Of a DNA stretch of 64,000 nt, positions 24,757 to 35,151 are shown piece after piece (positions within the stretch are counted from its first letter, which is position 1; each line of letters starts with the position of its first letter). Under the pieces are notes generated by a model. It was not told the origin of the DNA. It saw nothing but the letters and a program-made list of their open reading frames with translations, and ran no database searches. Both the position numbers and the translations under genes were made by a program. The stretch is from Falsiroseomonas sp051433195 (GTDB lineage: Bacteria; Pseudomonadota; Alphaproteobacteria; Acetobacterales; Acetobacteraceae), in NCBI RefSeq assembly GCF_051433195.1, contig NZ_JBHMFT010000013.1, forward strand, positions 62,001-126,000, in the 5' to 3' direction.

Positions 24757-25566
24757 TCATCCTTGTTCCGCTGGCAACAACGGCTGGGGATCGAGAAAGG
24801 TCTGGTACCATGACAGGGAAAAATGCAGATGCGGCCCGGTGACGCGGCCGGTCGCGCCCATCCGCGCGATGCGATCCCCGCGCGCCACCTGCGCCCCTTC
24901 CGGCACCAGCCGTTCCGAAAGATGGGCATAGAGCGTGTTCACGCCGTGCCCGTGGTCGATGACGAGAATCTGCCCGAAGAAGAAGAAATCGCCCGAGAGG
25001 CTCACCCGCCCGCCGAGGGCCGCGCTGATCGGCGTGCCGGTCGGCGCCGCCACGTCCAGGCCGTAATGCGGCTGGCGCGGCTGGCCGTTCAGGATGCGCT
25101 GGCTGCCGAAGATGCCGCTGATGCGCCCGCGGGCCGGCCAGGCCATGGCCTCGGTGAAATCCGTGCCGCCGCTGTCCAGCGCCCGCGCCGCCGCCAGTTG
25201 CGCGCGTTCCGCCGTGATGCGCCGCAGCGCCGCCTCGTCCGGCGTCACCAGGCCCGGCGGCAGGCCGGTGATGCGCTGCACGTCCCATTCGCGCGGCGCC
25301 ACCGGCAGGCGCAGCGTCTGCACCCGGCCACTGGGATGCGTGACGGCAAGCCGCGCCTCCGCCGCATGGTCGCGGGCAAAGCCGAGCGCGAAGTCGCCCC
25401 GCGGCGAGACCCGCACCGCGCGCCCATCCAGCGCCAAGCGCGTCCCCGGCTCCGCCCGCCCCAGCACCAGCGCGCCCTGCGCCGCCGCACCGCGCCACTC
25501 GATGGCCTGTGCCGCGCGGGCCAGCAGCAGCGCAGGGGCGGCGAGCAGGATCCGGCGTCCGATCAC
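24757..25566 (-). CDS. M23 family metallopeptidase (LytM-type)
   Basis: A 269-residue secreted protein with signal peptide MIGRRILLAAPALLLARAAQA. The N-terminal beta-rich region is followed by the M23 peptidase domain around 150-265. Zinc-site residues are H and D in PHYGLDVAAPTGTP, with the catalytic/ligand pair HLH in GRVTGPHLHFSLSWY and His in YAHLSERLV. All key positions are present, so it is likely an active peptidoglycan DD-endopeptidase. The GTG start at 25566 overlaps the xseA stop as GTGA, so it is translationally coupled to xseA. Confidence 0.93.
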   Translation of the reverse strand: MIGRRILLAAPALLLARAAQAIEWRGAAAQGALVLGRAEPGTRLALDGRAVRVSPRGDFALGFARDHAAEARLAVTHPSGRVQTLRLPVAPREWDVQRITGLPPGLVTPDEAALRRITAERAQLAAARALDSGGTDFTEAMAWPARGRISGIFGSQRILNGQPRQPHYGLDVAAPTGTPISAALGGRVSLSGDFFFFGQILVIDHGHGVNTLYAHLSERLVPEGAQVARGDRIARMGATGRVTGPHLHFSLSWYQTFLDPQPLLPAEQG

Positions 25567-27026
25567 AGCAGGGTCTCCTGTTCCGGCGGCTTTTCCCGAG
25601 TTCGACCGCGCTTCTGAGGCACTCCGTCCGCGGTGGCCGCGACATCGCCATCGGCGAAGGCGATCGAAAGTTTCTGGCCCGGCCCCACCTGCGCGGCCCG
25701 CGTCAACGCATGCCCGTCGGCATCCCGGACCAGGGAAAAACCGCGCGCCAGGACGGATTGGTAGGACCCCGCCTCCAGCCGCGCCGCAAGCCCCGCCAAC
25801 CGGAAGGCCTTCTCCCGCAGCAGCCCGGCCAGCGGCGCCACGGAGAACGCCTGCACCGCGCGCGCACCCCGCGCGCGCTGAACCGCCCGCGCAAAGGAGG
25901 CGCCCTTGCGCCCCTCCAGCAACGCCAGCGTCGCACGCCGTGCGGCGATGGCGGCGCGGGGGTGCGGCACCGGCAGCCGGGCCAGCGCCTCCTGCCGCCG
26001 CCGCACGAAGCCGGCGAGCGCCGGGGCCAGTCCTTCCTCCGCCTCATCGAGCCGGCGGCGCAGATCGGTGACGCGGGCCGGCACGTCCGGCAGGCGGCGT
26101 TCCAGGCGCAGCAGGATGGTCTCGGCGGCGCGCATCTGCCGCACCATGGCGCCGCGCAGCCGCGCCTCCCGCTGCGCCAAATCGGCCAGCAGGTCGGCGC
26201 GTGCCGGCACCGCGAGTTCGGCGGCGGCGGTCGGCGTCGGCGCGCGGCGATCCGACGCAAAGTCGATCAACGTGGTGTCGGTCTCGTGCCCGACGGCGGA
26301 GACCAGCGGGATGGCGGAGGCGGCGGCGGCGCGCACCACCACCTCCTCGTTGAAAGCCATCAGATCCTCCAGGCTGCCACCGCCGCGCGCCACGATGATG
26401 ACGTCCGGGCGCGGGATGGGCCCACCCACCGGCAGCGCGTTGAAGCCGGCGATGGCGGCGGCGATCTTCTCCGCCGCGCCCATCCCCTGCACCGCGACGG
26501 GCCACAGGATGATCCGGCGCGGAAAGCGCCGAAGGATGGTGGTGCGGATGTCCTGGATCACCGCCCCGGCCTCGCTGCTGACCACGCCGATCACCAGCGG
26601 CAGGCGCGGCAGCGGGCGCTTTCGGGAGTCTTCGAACAGCCCCTCCGCCAGTAGCTTCTTGCGCAGCGTCTCGATGCGCGCCAGCAGCGCACCCTCGCCG
26701 GCGAATTCCAGGCGGTCGATCACCAGCTGGTACTTCGACCGGTCCGCATAGGTGGTGATGCGGCCGGTGGCGATGACCTCGACGCCGTTCTCCGGCTGCA
26801 AGGCCAGCCGCGGCACGGTGGTCTTCCAGATCACCGATTCCAGCTTGGCGTTCTCATCCTTCAGCGACAGGTACCAGTGGCCGGAGGGGTAGCGCTTCGC
26901 CTCGCAGATCTCGCCGCGCACGCGGACGCGGCCGAAGGCGCCCTCCAGCGTTCGGCGCACCGCGCCGGCGATCTCGGAAACCGCGTATTCGGGAACGTTG
27001 GAGGCAGAGGTCGGCGTCGTGTCCAT
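25563..27026 (-). CDS. xseA: Exodeoxyribonuclease VII large subunit
   Basis: The catalytic large subunit of the single-strand-specific bidirectional exonuclease. The 487 residues include the N-terminal OB-fold (VRGEICEAKRYPSGHWYLSL) and the central catalytic domain with DVIIVARGGGSLEDLMAFN and VSAVGHETDTTLIDFASDRR. A long helical region and a C-terminal basic tail follow. The xseB partner is not in the window. It is divergent from purD across 46 bases and followed by the coupled M23 gene. Confidence 0.97.
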   Translation of the reverse strand: MDTTPTSASNVPEYAVSEIAGAVRRTLEGAFGRVRVRGEICEAKRYPSGHWYLSLKDENAKLESVIWKTTVPRLALQPENGVEVIATGRITTYADRSKYQLVIDRLEFAGEGALLARIETLRKKLLAEGLFEDSRKRPLPRLPLVIGVVSSEAGAVIQDIRTTILRRFPRRIILWPVAVQGMGAAEKIAAAIAGFNALPVGGPIPRPDVIIVARGGGSLEDLMAFNEEVVVRAAAASAIPLVSAVGHETDTTLIDFASDRRAPTPTAAAELAVPARADLLADLAQREARLRGAMVRQMRAAETILLRLERRLPDVPARVTDLRRRLDEAEEGLAPALAGFVRRRQEALARLPVPHPRAAIAARRATLALLEGRKGASFARAVQRARGARAVQAFSVAPLAGLLREKAFRLAGLAARLEAGSYQSVLARGFSLVRDADGHALTRAAQVGPGQKLSIAFADGDVAATADGVPQKRGRTREKPPEQETLL

Positions 27027-27072
27027 GGCGCGACCCTATGCTAGGAGGCGGCGGGATGTCAGGGGGGCCGCG

Positions 27073-28335
27073 ATGCGGGTGCTGGTGGTGGGCGGCGGCG
27101 GCCGGGAACATGCGCTGTGCTGGGCGATCGCGAAGTCGCCGCGCCTGGCGAAGCTGTGGTGCGCCCCGGGCAACCCCGGCATCGCCGCGGTTGCCGAATG
27201 TGTCGCCATCGGGGCCGAGGACATCCCCGCCCTGGTCGCCTTCGCCCGCGACCAGGCGGTGGACCTCGTCGTCGCCGGGCCGGAGGCGCCGCTGACCCTC
27301 GGGCTGGCCGACCAGCTGGCGGCCGCCGGCATTGCCTGCTTCGGCCCTTCCGCCGCCGCCGCCCGGCTGGAGGGCAGCAAGGCCTTCTGCAAGCAGGTCG
27401 CCGATGCCGCCAGGGTGCCGACCGCCGCCTGGCAGCGGTTCGAGGAGGCCGGCGCCGCCCGAGCCTGGCTGCGCGAGACCGGCGCCCCCATCGTGGTCAA
27501 GGCGGATGGCCTGGCCGCCGGCAAGGGCGTGGTGGTGGCCGAAACGCTGGCGGAGGCGGAGGCCGCCATCGCCGCCATCATGGAGGACCGCATCCATGGC
27601 AGCGCCGGCGCCGCCGTGGTGATCGAGGAATGCCTGGCGGGCGAGGAGGTCTCCTTCTTCGCCATCTGCGACGGCACCGATGCCCTGGCCTTTGGTGCCG
27701 CGCAGGACCACAAGCGCGTCGGCGAGGGCGATACCGGCCCGAATACCGGCGGCATGGGTGCCTACGCCCCCGCCCCTGCCTTCACGCCGGCCCTGCAGGC
27801 CGAGGTGATGGAGCGCTTCATCCGCCCGACACTCGTGGAAATGACGCGCCGGGGCACGCCGTTCCGCGGCGTCCTGTTCGCCGGGCTGATGCTGACCGCG
27901 GAGGGGCCGAAGCTGATCGAGTACAACGTCCGCTTCGGCGACCCGGAATGCGAGACGCTGCTGCCGCTGCTGCGATCCGACCTGCTGCCGGTGCTGCACG
28001 CCGCCGCGACCGGAAGCCTGGCGGGCCACAGCCTGGACTGGTCCACCCGCCACAGCCTGGTCGTTGTGATGGCCGCCGAGGGCTATCCCGGCGCCCCGCG
28101 CCGCGGCACGGCGATCCACGGCCTCGACGCCGCGGCGCAGCGGGCGATGATCTTCCACGCCGGCACGACCCGCGACGCACAGGGTGTGCTGCGCGCCCAT
28201 GGCGGCCGCGTGCTCGCCGTGGCCGGCACGGGCGAAACCCTGCGCGAGGCGCGCGATGCCGCCTACGCCGCGGTCGATTCGGTCGACTGGCCGGCCGGAT
28301 TCTGCCGGCGCGACATTGGCTGGCGCGCCTTGTAG
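27073..28335 (+). CDS. purD: Phosphoribosylamine-glycine ligase
   Basis: The second step of purine synthesis, joining glycine to phosphoribosylamine with ATP. The 420-residue ATP-grasp protein starts MRVLVVGGGGREHALCW. It includes the domain APIVVKADGLAAGKGVVVAE, the signature segment DTGPNTGGMGAYAPAP and EYNVRFGDPECETLLPLL. The start is ATG 27073; the frame opens earlier over the xseA promoter but this part is unrelated. The gene is followed by a 222-base lower-G+C gap. Confidence 0.97.
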   Translation: MRVLVVGGGGREHALCWAIAKSPRLAKLWCAPGNPGIAAVAECVAIGAEDIPALVAFARDQAVDLVVAGPEAPLTLGLADQLAAAGIACFGPSAAAARLEGSKAFCKQVADAARVPTAAWQRFEEAGAARAWLRETGAPIVVKADGLAAGKGVVVAETLAEAEAAIAAIMEDRIHGSAGAAVVIEECLAGEEVSFFAICDGTDALAFGAAQDHKRVGEGDTGPNTGGMGAYAPAPAFTPALQAEVMERFIRPTLVEMTRRGTPFRGVLFAGLMLTAEGPKLIEYNVRFGDPECETLLPLLRSDLLPVLHAAATGSLAGHSLDWSTRHSLVVVMAAEGYPGAPRRGTAIHGLDAAAQRAMIFHAGTTRDAQGVLRAHGGRVLAVAGTGETLREARDAAYAAVDSVDWPAGFCRRDIGWRAL

Positions 28336-28557
28336 CCGCGCCCGATCCGCGCGCCCCCAGCCTCCGTTGGCAAAACAACATCAGAAATACAGCCAAGCTG
28401 TGCGATCCTGCGCAAAACTATCTCCTCGTGCAAAATGAAATAAATCACCTTGTTTTGACGAGAATCCCAGGCTTAGATTGCCCATGCTGCTGGCGGGACG
28501 TTCACCCAGGCTGAAGTTTCAACCGGGTTGGGCCCTTCGCCGACACGGGAGATACGG
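28336..28557 (+). promoter_or_regulatory. Lower-G+C upstream region of the PEP-CTERM gene
   Basis: This 222-base gap is distinctly richer in A and T than its surroundings (for instance GCAAAACTATCTCCTCGTGC and CAAAATGAAATAAATCACC). It has no ORF of note and presumably carries the promoter of the PEP-CTERM gene at 28558, whose ribosome-binding site is GGGAG. No specific factor site is identified. Confidence 0.45.
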
Positions 28558-29223
28558 ATGCGATCCATAAGACTTGCTGTCGTTGCGGCGGTGCTGCCGT
28601 TGCTGATCAATCCGGCTTCGGCCGCCATGGTCTACAGCTTCAGCCAGACCGGCCCGACCATCGCGACCGGGACGGACTACGGCCCCGACGGCCCGAACGA
28701 CGTGTTCACGACCGGCAGCTTCACCCTGGCGGACCAACTCGTTCGCGCGCCCTACTACCTGGGCGCTGACACCAACGCACCATCCGCCGAGGCCCCTGCG
28801 CCGCCGCCGGGATTGCTCAACATCTTCTTCGCGACCTTCGACCGGGGCCGGGCCGTGGTCGGCGACCTGCCGCGATTCATCACGCCGAATCCCCAGCCCA
28901 GCAACGGGCAATACTATTCCTTCGGCCTGCGCGGCACGCCCGGCGCGCTGTTCCCGACCGGAACCGTCGCCTACAACGACAGCGAATCGAACACCGACCT
29001 GGTGTTCGGCGCCGATGGCCGCGTCAGCGGGGTCTACAGCACGGATCGCGGCGGCCCCTGCTTCACCAGCGGCGCCTGCACCTTCACCGGCCAATTGACC
29101 GCGACCCACATCCCGAACCTCCGCCCTGCGGCCGTCGCGGTGCCGGAGCCGATGTCGCTGGCCCTGTTCGGCATGGGCCTGTCCGCCCTGGTCCTGGTCG
29201 CCCGCCGCCGCTCGGCCGGCTGA
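28558..29223 (+). CDS. PEP-CTERM sorting domain protein
   Basis: A 221-residue exported protein. A signal peptide (MRSIRLAVVAAVLPLLINPASA) precedes a beta-rich body with FNPDG-type Gly/Ser/Asp-rich stretches and no recognised enzymatic motif. The C-terminus has the PEP-CTERM sorting signal: VPEPMSLALFGMGLSALVLV followed by ARRRSAG, that is PEP motif, TM helix and basic end. Such proteins are processed by an exosortase and are linked to exopolysaccharide-producing cells; no exosortase is in this window. The C-terminal region includes a possible disulfide pair CFTSGAC. Neighbours downstream are glycosyltransferases. Confidence 0.9.
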   Translation: MRSIRLAVVAAVLPLLINPASAAMVYSFSQTGPTIATGTDYGPDGPNDVFTTGSFTLADQLVRAPYYLGADTNAPSAEAPAPPPGLLNIFFATFDRGRAVVGDLPRFITPNPQPSNGQYYSFGLRGTPGALFPTGTVAYNDSESNTDLVFGADGRVSGVYSTDRGGPCFTSGACTFTGQLTATHIPNLRPAAVAVPEPMSLALFGMGLSALVLVARRRSAG

Positions 29224-29227
29224 AGGT

Positions 29228-31405
29228 TCAGACGGGCTCCGGCCAGACGAAGCGCTGCCGTTCGAGATAGGCCAGCCGCGCCGCCAGGTCCCCCGCCGCA
29301 CAGACCATGACGGAGACCACCCCGACGCCGACCTCGGCCGCGCCGGGTTCGGCCGAGGCGGGCGCCGCATCGGCCTCGATCGCGATCTCCAGCAGGCCGG
29401 GCATGGCTGCCAGTTCCAGCGCCGCGACGGCCCGCGCCCCGGCGGCCAGTTCCAGGACCAGCGGCTCCACCCCTGGCGTCGCCAGCACCACGCGCTGCGG
29501 CCGTGCAGGGGCGCGCAGCATCAGGTGCAGGCGCAGCGAGCCCGCGACATGGTCCGCGGACGGCGCCACGGGCAGGCGCAGCAGGGCGCGGCCGGGGCGG
29601 GTCCAGCAGCCCCAGGCCTCGGCACGGTGCCAGCCCTCCCCGGCGCGCAGCAGGTCGGCGCGGGCCATGGCGGGGGTCGGCAGCGGCGCCGCGATCTCGC
29701 CGAGGCCCAGCACCAGGCCCGGCGTCGCCGGCAGCGCCGTCGCCTCGGCAGGCGGTGCCGCGACCAGGCGGGCGAACAGATCCCCCGTCACCTCGGGCCA
29801 GGCACGCAGCCGCAGCCCGGCCTTCACCTTCGCCTCCTGCGCCATGCGGAAGGCCGCGTCGAAGACCAGCTTTTCCACCGCATCGAGAAAATCCGGCTCG
29901 CTCTGGTGGCGGAAATGCAGCGCCAGCCCGAGGCCCGCCTCCAGCAGCCCGCTATGGTCCGGGGCGAGGACCGCCTTGCCGAGCGACAGCGCCTCCGTCA
30001 CCGGCAGGCCCCAGCCCTCGTGGAAGGAATTGTACAGGCTGAACAGCGCGCCTTCGACCAGGCCGGCCAGCGCGGCGTCCGGCACGTCCGACAGCAGCCG
30101 CACGCCGTCCCGCAGCGCCGGCGCGTTGCGCAGCAGGGCGAGCGCGGGTTCCGACAGGTAGCCAGGGCGGCCGGCCAGGACCAGCAGCGGCAGCTTGGCC
30201 GCGCCATGCCGGCGGATCAGCGCCAGCCAGGCGTTCAGCACGAACAGGTGGTTTTTCCGGGATTCCAGCGTGCCGACGAACAGCGCATAGGGCCGCCCGG
30301 CCAGCGCCGCGACGCCGGGATGGGGCCGCGTCGCCGGCCCTTGGCCAGCCTTGGCCCAACTCGGCGCCGCATCCAGCCGCAGCACCGCCACCGGCGGCGC
30401 CGGCAGCCCGGGCAGCAGCGTGGCGCGCAGCCGTTCCAGGTCCTTCCGCGTGGCGTCGGACACCGCCAGCAGCAGGTCGGCATGCGCGCCCAGCCCGGCG
30501 AACCAGCGGGCGAATTGCGCCACCGTCGCCGGGTCGTTGTGTTCCGGCACCACCAGCGGCCCGCAATCATGCACCAGTGCCGCATAGCGCAGCCCATGCC
30601 GCGCCTTCGCCGCGCGCAGTGCCAGGTTGTAGTCGCCGAGCCACCAGGAGGAGCCGAGGTTCACCAGCCAGGCGCCCTGCGGAAAGGCCAGTTCCGGCGC
30701 CGCCGCGACGGCCTGCTGCGCCAGCCCCACCGCCTCCCGCCACGCCGCATCCAGCGGGTCCGCCCCGGCGCGGGACAGGTTCGCGAGGCGCAGGAAGATC
30801 TCGCGCGGCAGGGCGCGCCATTGCCCGGCCGCGGCGTCGAACACCGCCAGCAGCACCGTGGTCGCCACCGTGCCGCCGCGCAGCGCCGGCGCCACGATCT
30901 CCATCTGCACCCGCTGGATGCCCGAAGGCGCGCGGTGGCTGCCGAACCAGGACAGCAGGTCGGACAGGTCGAACACGACGGACAGGTCGCCGAGGAGCGT
31001 CAGGCCGCCCGCCTCGGCCGCCTCCCCCAGCCCGCCCTGCGCCAGCAGCGCCGCCACTTCGCGCCACGCCTGGTCGCTGTCCGGCGCCAGGTCCAGCGCG
31101 CGGGCATAGGCCTGCCGCGCCGCACCGCGATCCCCGGCCAGCTTCAGCGCATGTCCAAGCTGCATCGCCACATCCGCATCCTGCGGCCGCGCCCGCTGCG
31201 CCTGGCGGTAGGAGGCGATGGCGCCCGCCAGATCACCCTGTTCCTTCAGGCAGTGGCCATGCTGGACCCAGATCGCGCCATCATCGGGACGCTGTGCCAG
31301 CCAGGCGGCATAGCCCTCGGCGGCGCCGCGCCAGTCGCGCGCGTCGCGGCGGCGATCCGCCTCGCCCAGCAGCCCCGCGCCCTCGCCCTGCCGCGCCCCG
31401 TCCAT
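29228..31405 (-). CDS. TPR-glycosyltransferase family 4 fusion protein
   Basis: A 725-residue protein. Residues about 10-130 form TPR repeats (AIWVQHGHCLKEQGDLAGAI, DADVAMQLGHALKLAGDRGA). Residues about 140-520 form a GT4-type glycosyltransferase with a GT-B fold, showing HRAPSGIQRVQMEIVAPALR, LFVGTLESRKNHLFVLNAWL and SLYNSFHEGWGLPVTEALSL, the last containing the EX7E-type donor-site motif. The C-terminal 150 residues are beta-rich and of unknown role. It is probably cytoplasmic and transfers a sugar to a capsular or surface polysaccharide. It is divergent from another GT4-type gene. Confidence 0.85.
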   Translation of the reverse strand: MDGARQGEGAGLLGEADRRRDARDWRGAAEGYAAWLAQRPDDGAIWVQHGHCLKEQGDLAGAIASYRQAQRARPQDADVAMQLGHALKLAGDRGAARQAYARALDLAPDSDQAWREVAALLAQGGLGEAAEAGGLTLLGDLSVVFDLSDLLSWFGSHRAPSGIQRVQMEIVAPALRGGTVATTVLLAVFDAAAGQWRALPREIFLRLANLSRAGADPLDAAWREAVGLAQQAVAAAPELAFPQGAWLVNLGSSWWLGDYNLALRAAKARHGLRYAALVHDCGPLVVPEHNDPATVAQFARWFAGLGAHADLLLAVSDATRKDLERLRATLLPGLPAPPVAVLRLDAAPSWAKAGQGPATRPHPGVAALAGRPYALFVGTLESRKNHLFVLNAWLALIRRHGAAKLPLLVLAGRPGYLSEPALALLRNAPALRDGVRLLSDVPDAALAGLVEGALFSLYNSFHEGWGLPVTEALSLGKAVLAPDHSGLLEAGLGLALHFRHQSEPDFLDAVEKLVFDAAFRMAQEAKVKAGLRLRAWPEVTGDLFARLVAAPPAEATALPATPGLVLGLGEIAAPLPTPAMARADLLRAGEGWHRAEAWGCWTRPGRALLRLPVAPSADHVAGSLRLHLMLRAPARPQRVVLATPGVEPLVLELAAGARAVAALELAAMPGLLEIAIEADAAPASAEPGAAEVGVGVVSVMVCAAGDLAARLAYLERQRFVWPEPV

Positions 31406-31451
31406 GCGTCTGGCCCCGCCCGATATCGTCGCGGAACGGCATAGCGCGATT

Positions 31452-31507
31452 CACGCGGCGCGTGGAGCCGTGTCACGCTCCGCGTGGGGGCGTGTCACGC
31501 TCCGCGT
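31452..31507. promoter_or_regulatory. CACGC/GCGTG palindromes and a 17-bp direct repeat between divergent glycosyltransferases
   Basis: CACGC GGC GCGTG (31452-31464) is followed by CGTGTCACG within CGTGTCACGCTCCGCGT (31469-31485). A second identical 17-base copy lies at 31491-31507, where GCGTGTCACGC (31490-31500) is palindromic. The 22-base period places the two copies on nearly the same helix face. The arrangement fits a regulator binding tandem half-sites between two divergently transcribed glycosyltransferase genes. The factor is unknown. Confidence 0.5.
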
Positions 31508-31593
31508 TGCGGCAGACTGTTCCAAGGTTGACGGCGTCGCACGGGCATCGCTTAAGGAGTGTCGGCATCCCGCCTGGATGCGCAGGTAAGGGA

Positions 31594-32964
31594 ATGCCCG
31601 TGTCGAAGCCGCGCATCGCCATCGATGGATACAACCTCGCCCTCGACCAGGGCACCGGCGTCGCCACCTACGCCCGCAACCTGTCGCACCGGCTCGGCGC
31701 GCTGGGGGCGGAGGTGGGCGTGCTGTACGGCCAGCGCGGCTCCGCCGGGAAGGACGAGCTGCTGCGCGAGGTGACGCTGTACGACGCGCGCCCGCGGCCG
31801 CCGCACTGGGCCAAGCGGATGGTCGACGACGCCGTGCAGGGCGTGAAGCTGTCCTTCGGGCAGGAGGCGCAGCGCGTGCCGCTGACGGATCGCGTGATCC
31901 GCAAGGGCCTCGAAGCCCGCATCCCGCACGCCGACACGCTGTGGAACATCCCGGAGGTCTTTCGGGCCGCGGTGCAGAGCTTCGGCGCCAAGCGCAAGAT
32001 GGGCCGGGTGCGGCTGCCGGACCGGCAGGACGTGATGCACTGGACCTACCCGCTGCCGCTGCGGGTGGAGGGTACGAAGAACATCTACACCATCCACGAC
32101 CTGGTGCCGCTGCGGATGCCCTACACCACGCTCGACGTGAAGCGCCGCTACCTCGGCACCTGCCGCGCCATCGCGGCGGAGGCGGACCACATCGTGACGG
32201 TCTCCGAAGCCTCGAAGCGCGACATCATCAACCTGCTGGGCGTGCCGGCGGAGCGCATTTCCAACACCTACCAATCCGTCGAGATCCCGGACCGCCTGGC
32301 GCGCAAGCCGGAGGGGCTCGCCCGCGCCGAGGTGCAGGGCGCCTTCGGGCTGGAATGGGGCCAGTACTGGCTGTTCTTCGGCGCCATCGAGCCGAAGAAG
32401 AATGTCGGACGGCTGATCGAGGCCTACCTCGCCTCCGGCAGCACGCTGCCGCTGGTGATCTGCGGCAAGCAGGCCTGGCAGATGCGGCAGGAGTTGGGAC
32501 TGATCTACGAGGACGACGTCCGCCTGATGTCCGACCCCGGCCCGATCGACGGCGTGCAGAGCCTGGTCCGCAAGCTGCGCGACCGGGTGATCCTGCTGGA
32601 CTACGCGCCGTTCCGCCTGCTGGTCAGCCTGGTGCGCGGCGCACGCGCGCTGCTGTTCCCCTCGCTGTACGAGGGCTTCGGCCTGCCGGCGCTGGAGGCG
32701 ATGCTGCTCGGCACGCCGGTGATGACCAGCAACACATCGTCGCTGCCGGAAGTGGTTGGCGAGGCGGCGCTGACGGTGGACCCCTACGACACGCGGGCGA
32801 TGGCGGAGGCAATCCAGGCGCTGGATGGCAATGCGGAACTGCGGGCGGCGCTGGCGGCGAAGGGGCCGGTGCAGGCGGCGCTGTATGGGCCGGAGCAGTA
32901 CGAGCGGCGGCTGGCGGAGATGTATGCGCGGGTGGGGGTGCGGCTGGGGCAGCGCATGCAGTGA
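31594..32964 (+). CDS. Glycosyltransferase family 4 protein
   Basis: A 456-residue GT-B enzyme. The start MPVSKPRIAIDGYNLALDQG is followed by GTGVATYARNLSHRLGALGA, matching the N-terminal donor/acceptor domain. IYTIHDLVPLRMPYTTLD and VTVSEASKRDIINLLGVP lie in the linker. FFGAIEPKKNVGRLIEAYL and FPSLYEGFGLPALEAMLLGT carry the C-terminal nucleotide-sugar site and EX7E motif. It resembles mannosyl- or related transferases for polysaccharides. ATG 31594 has GGTAAGGGA upstream; a longer open frame upstream is antisense to the divergent glycosyltransferase. Confidence 0.93.
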   Translation: MPVSKPRIAIDGYNLALDQGTGVATYARNLSHRLGALGAEVGVLYGQRGSAGKDELLREVTLYDARPRPPHWAKRMVDDAVQGVKLSFGQEAQRVPLTDRVIRKGLEARIPHADTLWNIPEVFRAAVQSFGAKRKMGRVRLPDRQDVMHWTYPLPLRVEGTKNIYTIHDLVPLRMPYTTLDVKRRYLGTCRAIAAEADHIVTVSEASKRDIINLLGVPAERISNTYQSVEIPDRLARKPEGLARAEVQGAFGLEWGQYWLFFGAIEPKKNVGRLIEAYLASGSTLPLVICGKQAWQMRQELGLIYEDDVRLMSDPGPIDGVQSLVRKLRDRVILLDYAPFRLLVSLVRGARALLFPSLYEGFGLPALEAMLLGTPVMTSNTSSLPEVVGEAALTVDPYDTRAMAEAIQALDGNAELRAALAAKGPVQAALYGPEQYERRLAEMYARVGVRLGQRMQ

Positions 32965-32999
32965 TTGCAATGCATTCATCGCTTGCGTAGCATGCCCGC

Positions 33000-33242
33000 A
33001 TGGGCAGCCTCACCATCCGCAACCTCGATGATGCGCTGAAGACCTCGCTCCGCATCCGCGCAGCCCGGCATGGCCGCTCGATGGAGGAGGAGGTGCGGGT
33101 CATCCTGCGCGGCGCCCTCGAAAGCAGCACAGGCGAGAGCCTGGGGGAGGCGGTGCGCGGACTCATCGCGCCGCTCGGTGGTGTCGAACTCGAGACGCCG
33201 CCGCGCGATGCGCTGCGCCCGCCGCCGGACCTGTCGCGGTGA
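33000..33242 (+). CDS. FitA-like ribbon-helix-helix antitoxin
   Basis: An 80-residue protein beginning MGSLTIRNLDDALKTSLRIR, the RHH DNA-binding strand and helix of FitA/Arc-type antitoxins. RAARHGRSMEEEVRVILRGA continues the dimer core. The C-terminal tail (GGVELETPPRDALRPPPDLS) would bind and block the VapC-type toxin. The stop overlaps the toxin start as GTGA. The 35-base upstream gap has TGCA-rich repeats that may be its operator. Antitoxin identity rests on fold, order and overlap. Confidence 0.88.
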   Translation: MGSLTIRNLDDALKTSLRIRAARHGRSMEEEVRVILRGALESSTGESLGEAVRGLIAPLGGVELETPPRDALRPPPDLSR

Positions 33243-33664
33243 TCGTGCTCGACACCAACGTGCTGTCCGAACTGCTCCGTCCCGCGCCGCAAGCGGCGGT
33301 GCTCGCCTGGGCGCAGGGTGTGCCTCGGGCGTCGGTCACCACAACCGCCGTGACGGAGGCCGAGATCCGGTTCGGCCTGGCCCTGCTCCCGGCTGGCGGC
33401 CGGCGCGACATCCTGGCCTCGGCAATCGATGCGCTGTTCGCCGACCGGCTGGCGGATCGCGTGCTGGCCTTCGACCGCGCCGCCGCGCCGCATTATGCGC
33501 AGTTCGCCGCCTTCCGCCGCGCCGCGGGACGGCCGGTGGCGACTGCGGATGCGATGATCGCGGCGATCGCCTGCGCCCGCGGCGCCGCCGCCATTGCCAC
33601 GCGCAATACCGCCGACTTCGAGGGCTGCGGCCTGCCGCTCATCGATCCATGGCAGACGGGCTGA
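33239..33664 (+). CDS. FitB/VapC-family PIN-domain toxin
   Basis: A 141-residue PIN-domain ribonuclease. The acidic metal-binding residues are D in MIVLDTNVLSELL, E in VTEAEIRFGLALLPAGGRR, D in PVATADAMIAAIA and D/N in TRNTADFEG, as expected for active FitB/VapC. It is translated from a GTG that overlaps the antitoxin stop by four bases. The 3' end overlaps the convergent rsmD gene by 26 bases. It probably cleaves RNA, most often tRNA in this family, when free of antitoxin. Confidence 0.9.
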   Translation: MIVLDTNVLSELLRPAPQAAVLAWAQGVPRASVTTTAVTEAEIRFGLALLPAGGRRDILASAIDALFADRLADRVLAFDRAAAPHYAQFAAFRRAAGRPVATADAMIAAIACARGAAAIATRNTADFEGCGLPLIDPWQTG

Positions 33665-34185
33665 GCCCATCCTGCCGCAGGAACACCACCCGCGCGGCCC
33701 CATGCTCCCGCTCCGCCACCACGGCGTAGCCCGGCACCTCCAGCGTCTCCTCCCGCCCCACCTCGGCCACCAGCAGCGCATCCGGCGCGATCCAGCCCGC
33801 CGCCGCCATGGCAACGACCGCCTTCGGCACCAGGTCGCGGCCATAGGGCGGGTCGAGGAACACCAGCCCGCAGGGCGCCGGCGCCGCGCGCGGCCGCAGC
33901 ACGTCGCCGCCCATCACCGAGCAGCGCGCCGCCTCGCCGATCGCGGCGATGTTCTGGCGCAGCACGGCCAGCGCGACGCGGTCCTGTTCCAGGAAGCTCG
34001 CATGCGACGCGCCGCGCGACAGCGCCTCCAGTCCCAGCGCGCCGGACCCCGCGAAGGCGTCCAGGACGGCACGATCCTCCACGGCTTCGCGCCCGGCCCA
34101 GGGCGCGTGCCACAGCATGTCGAACACCGCCTGGCGCACCCGGTCGCTGGTCGGGCGGGTGGTCTCGCCCGGCGGGGCGGCGAGC

Positions 34186-35147
<962 letters not shown>

Positions 35148-35151
<4 letters not shown>

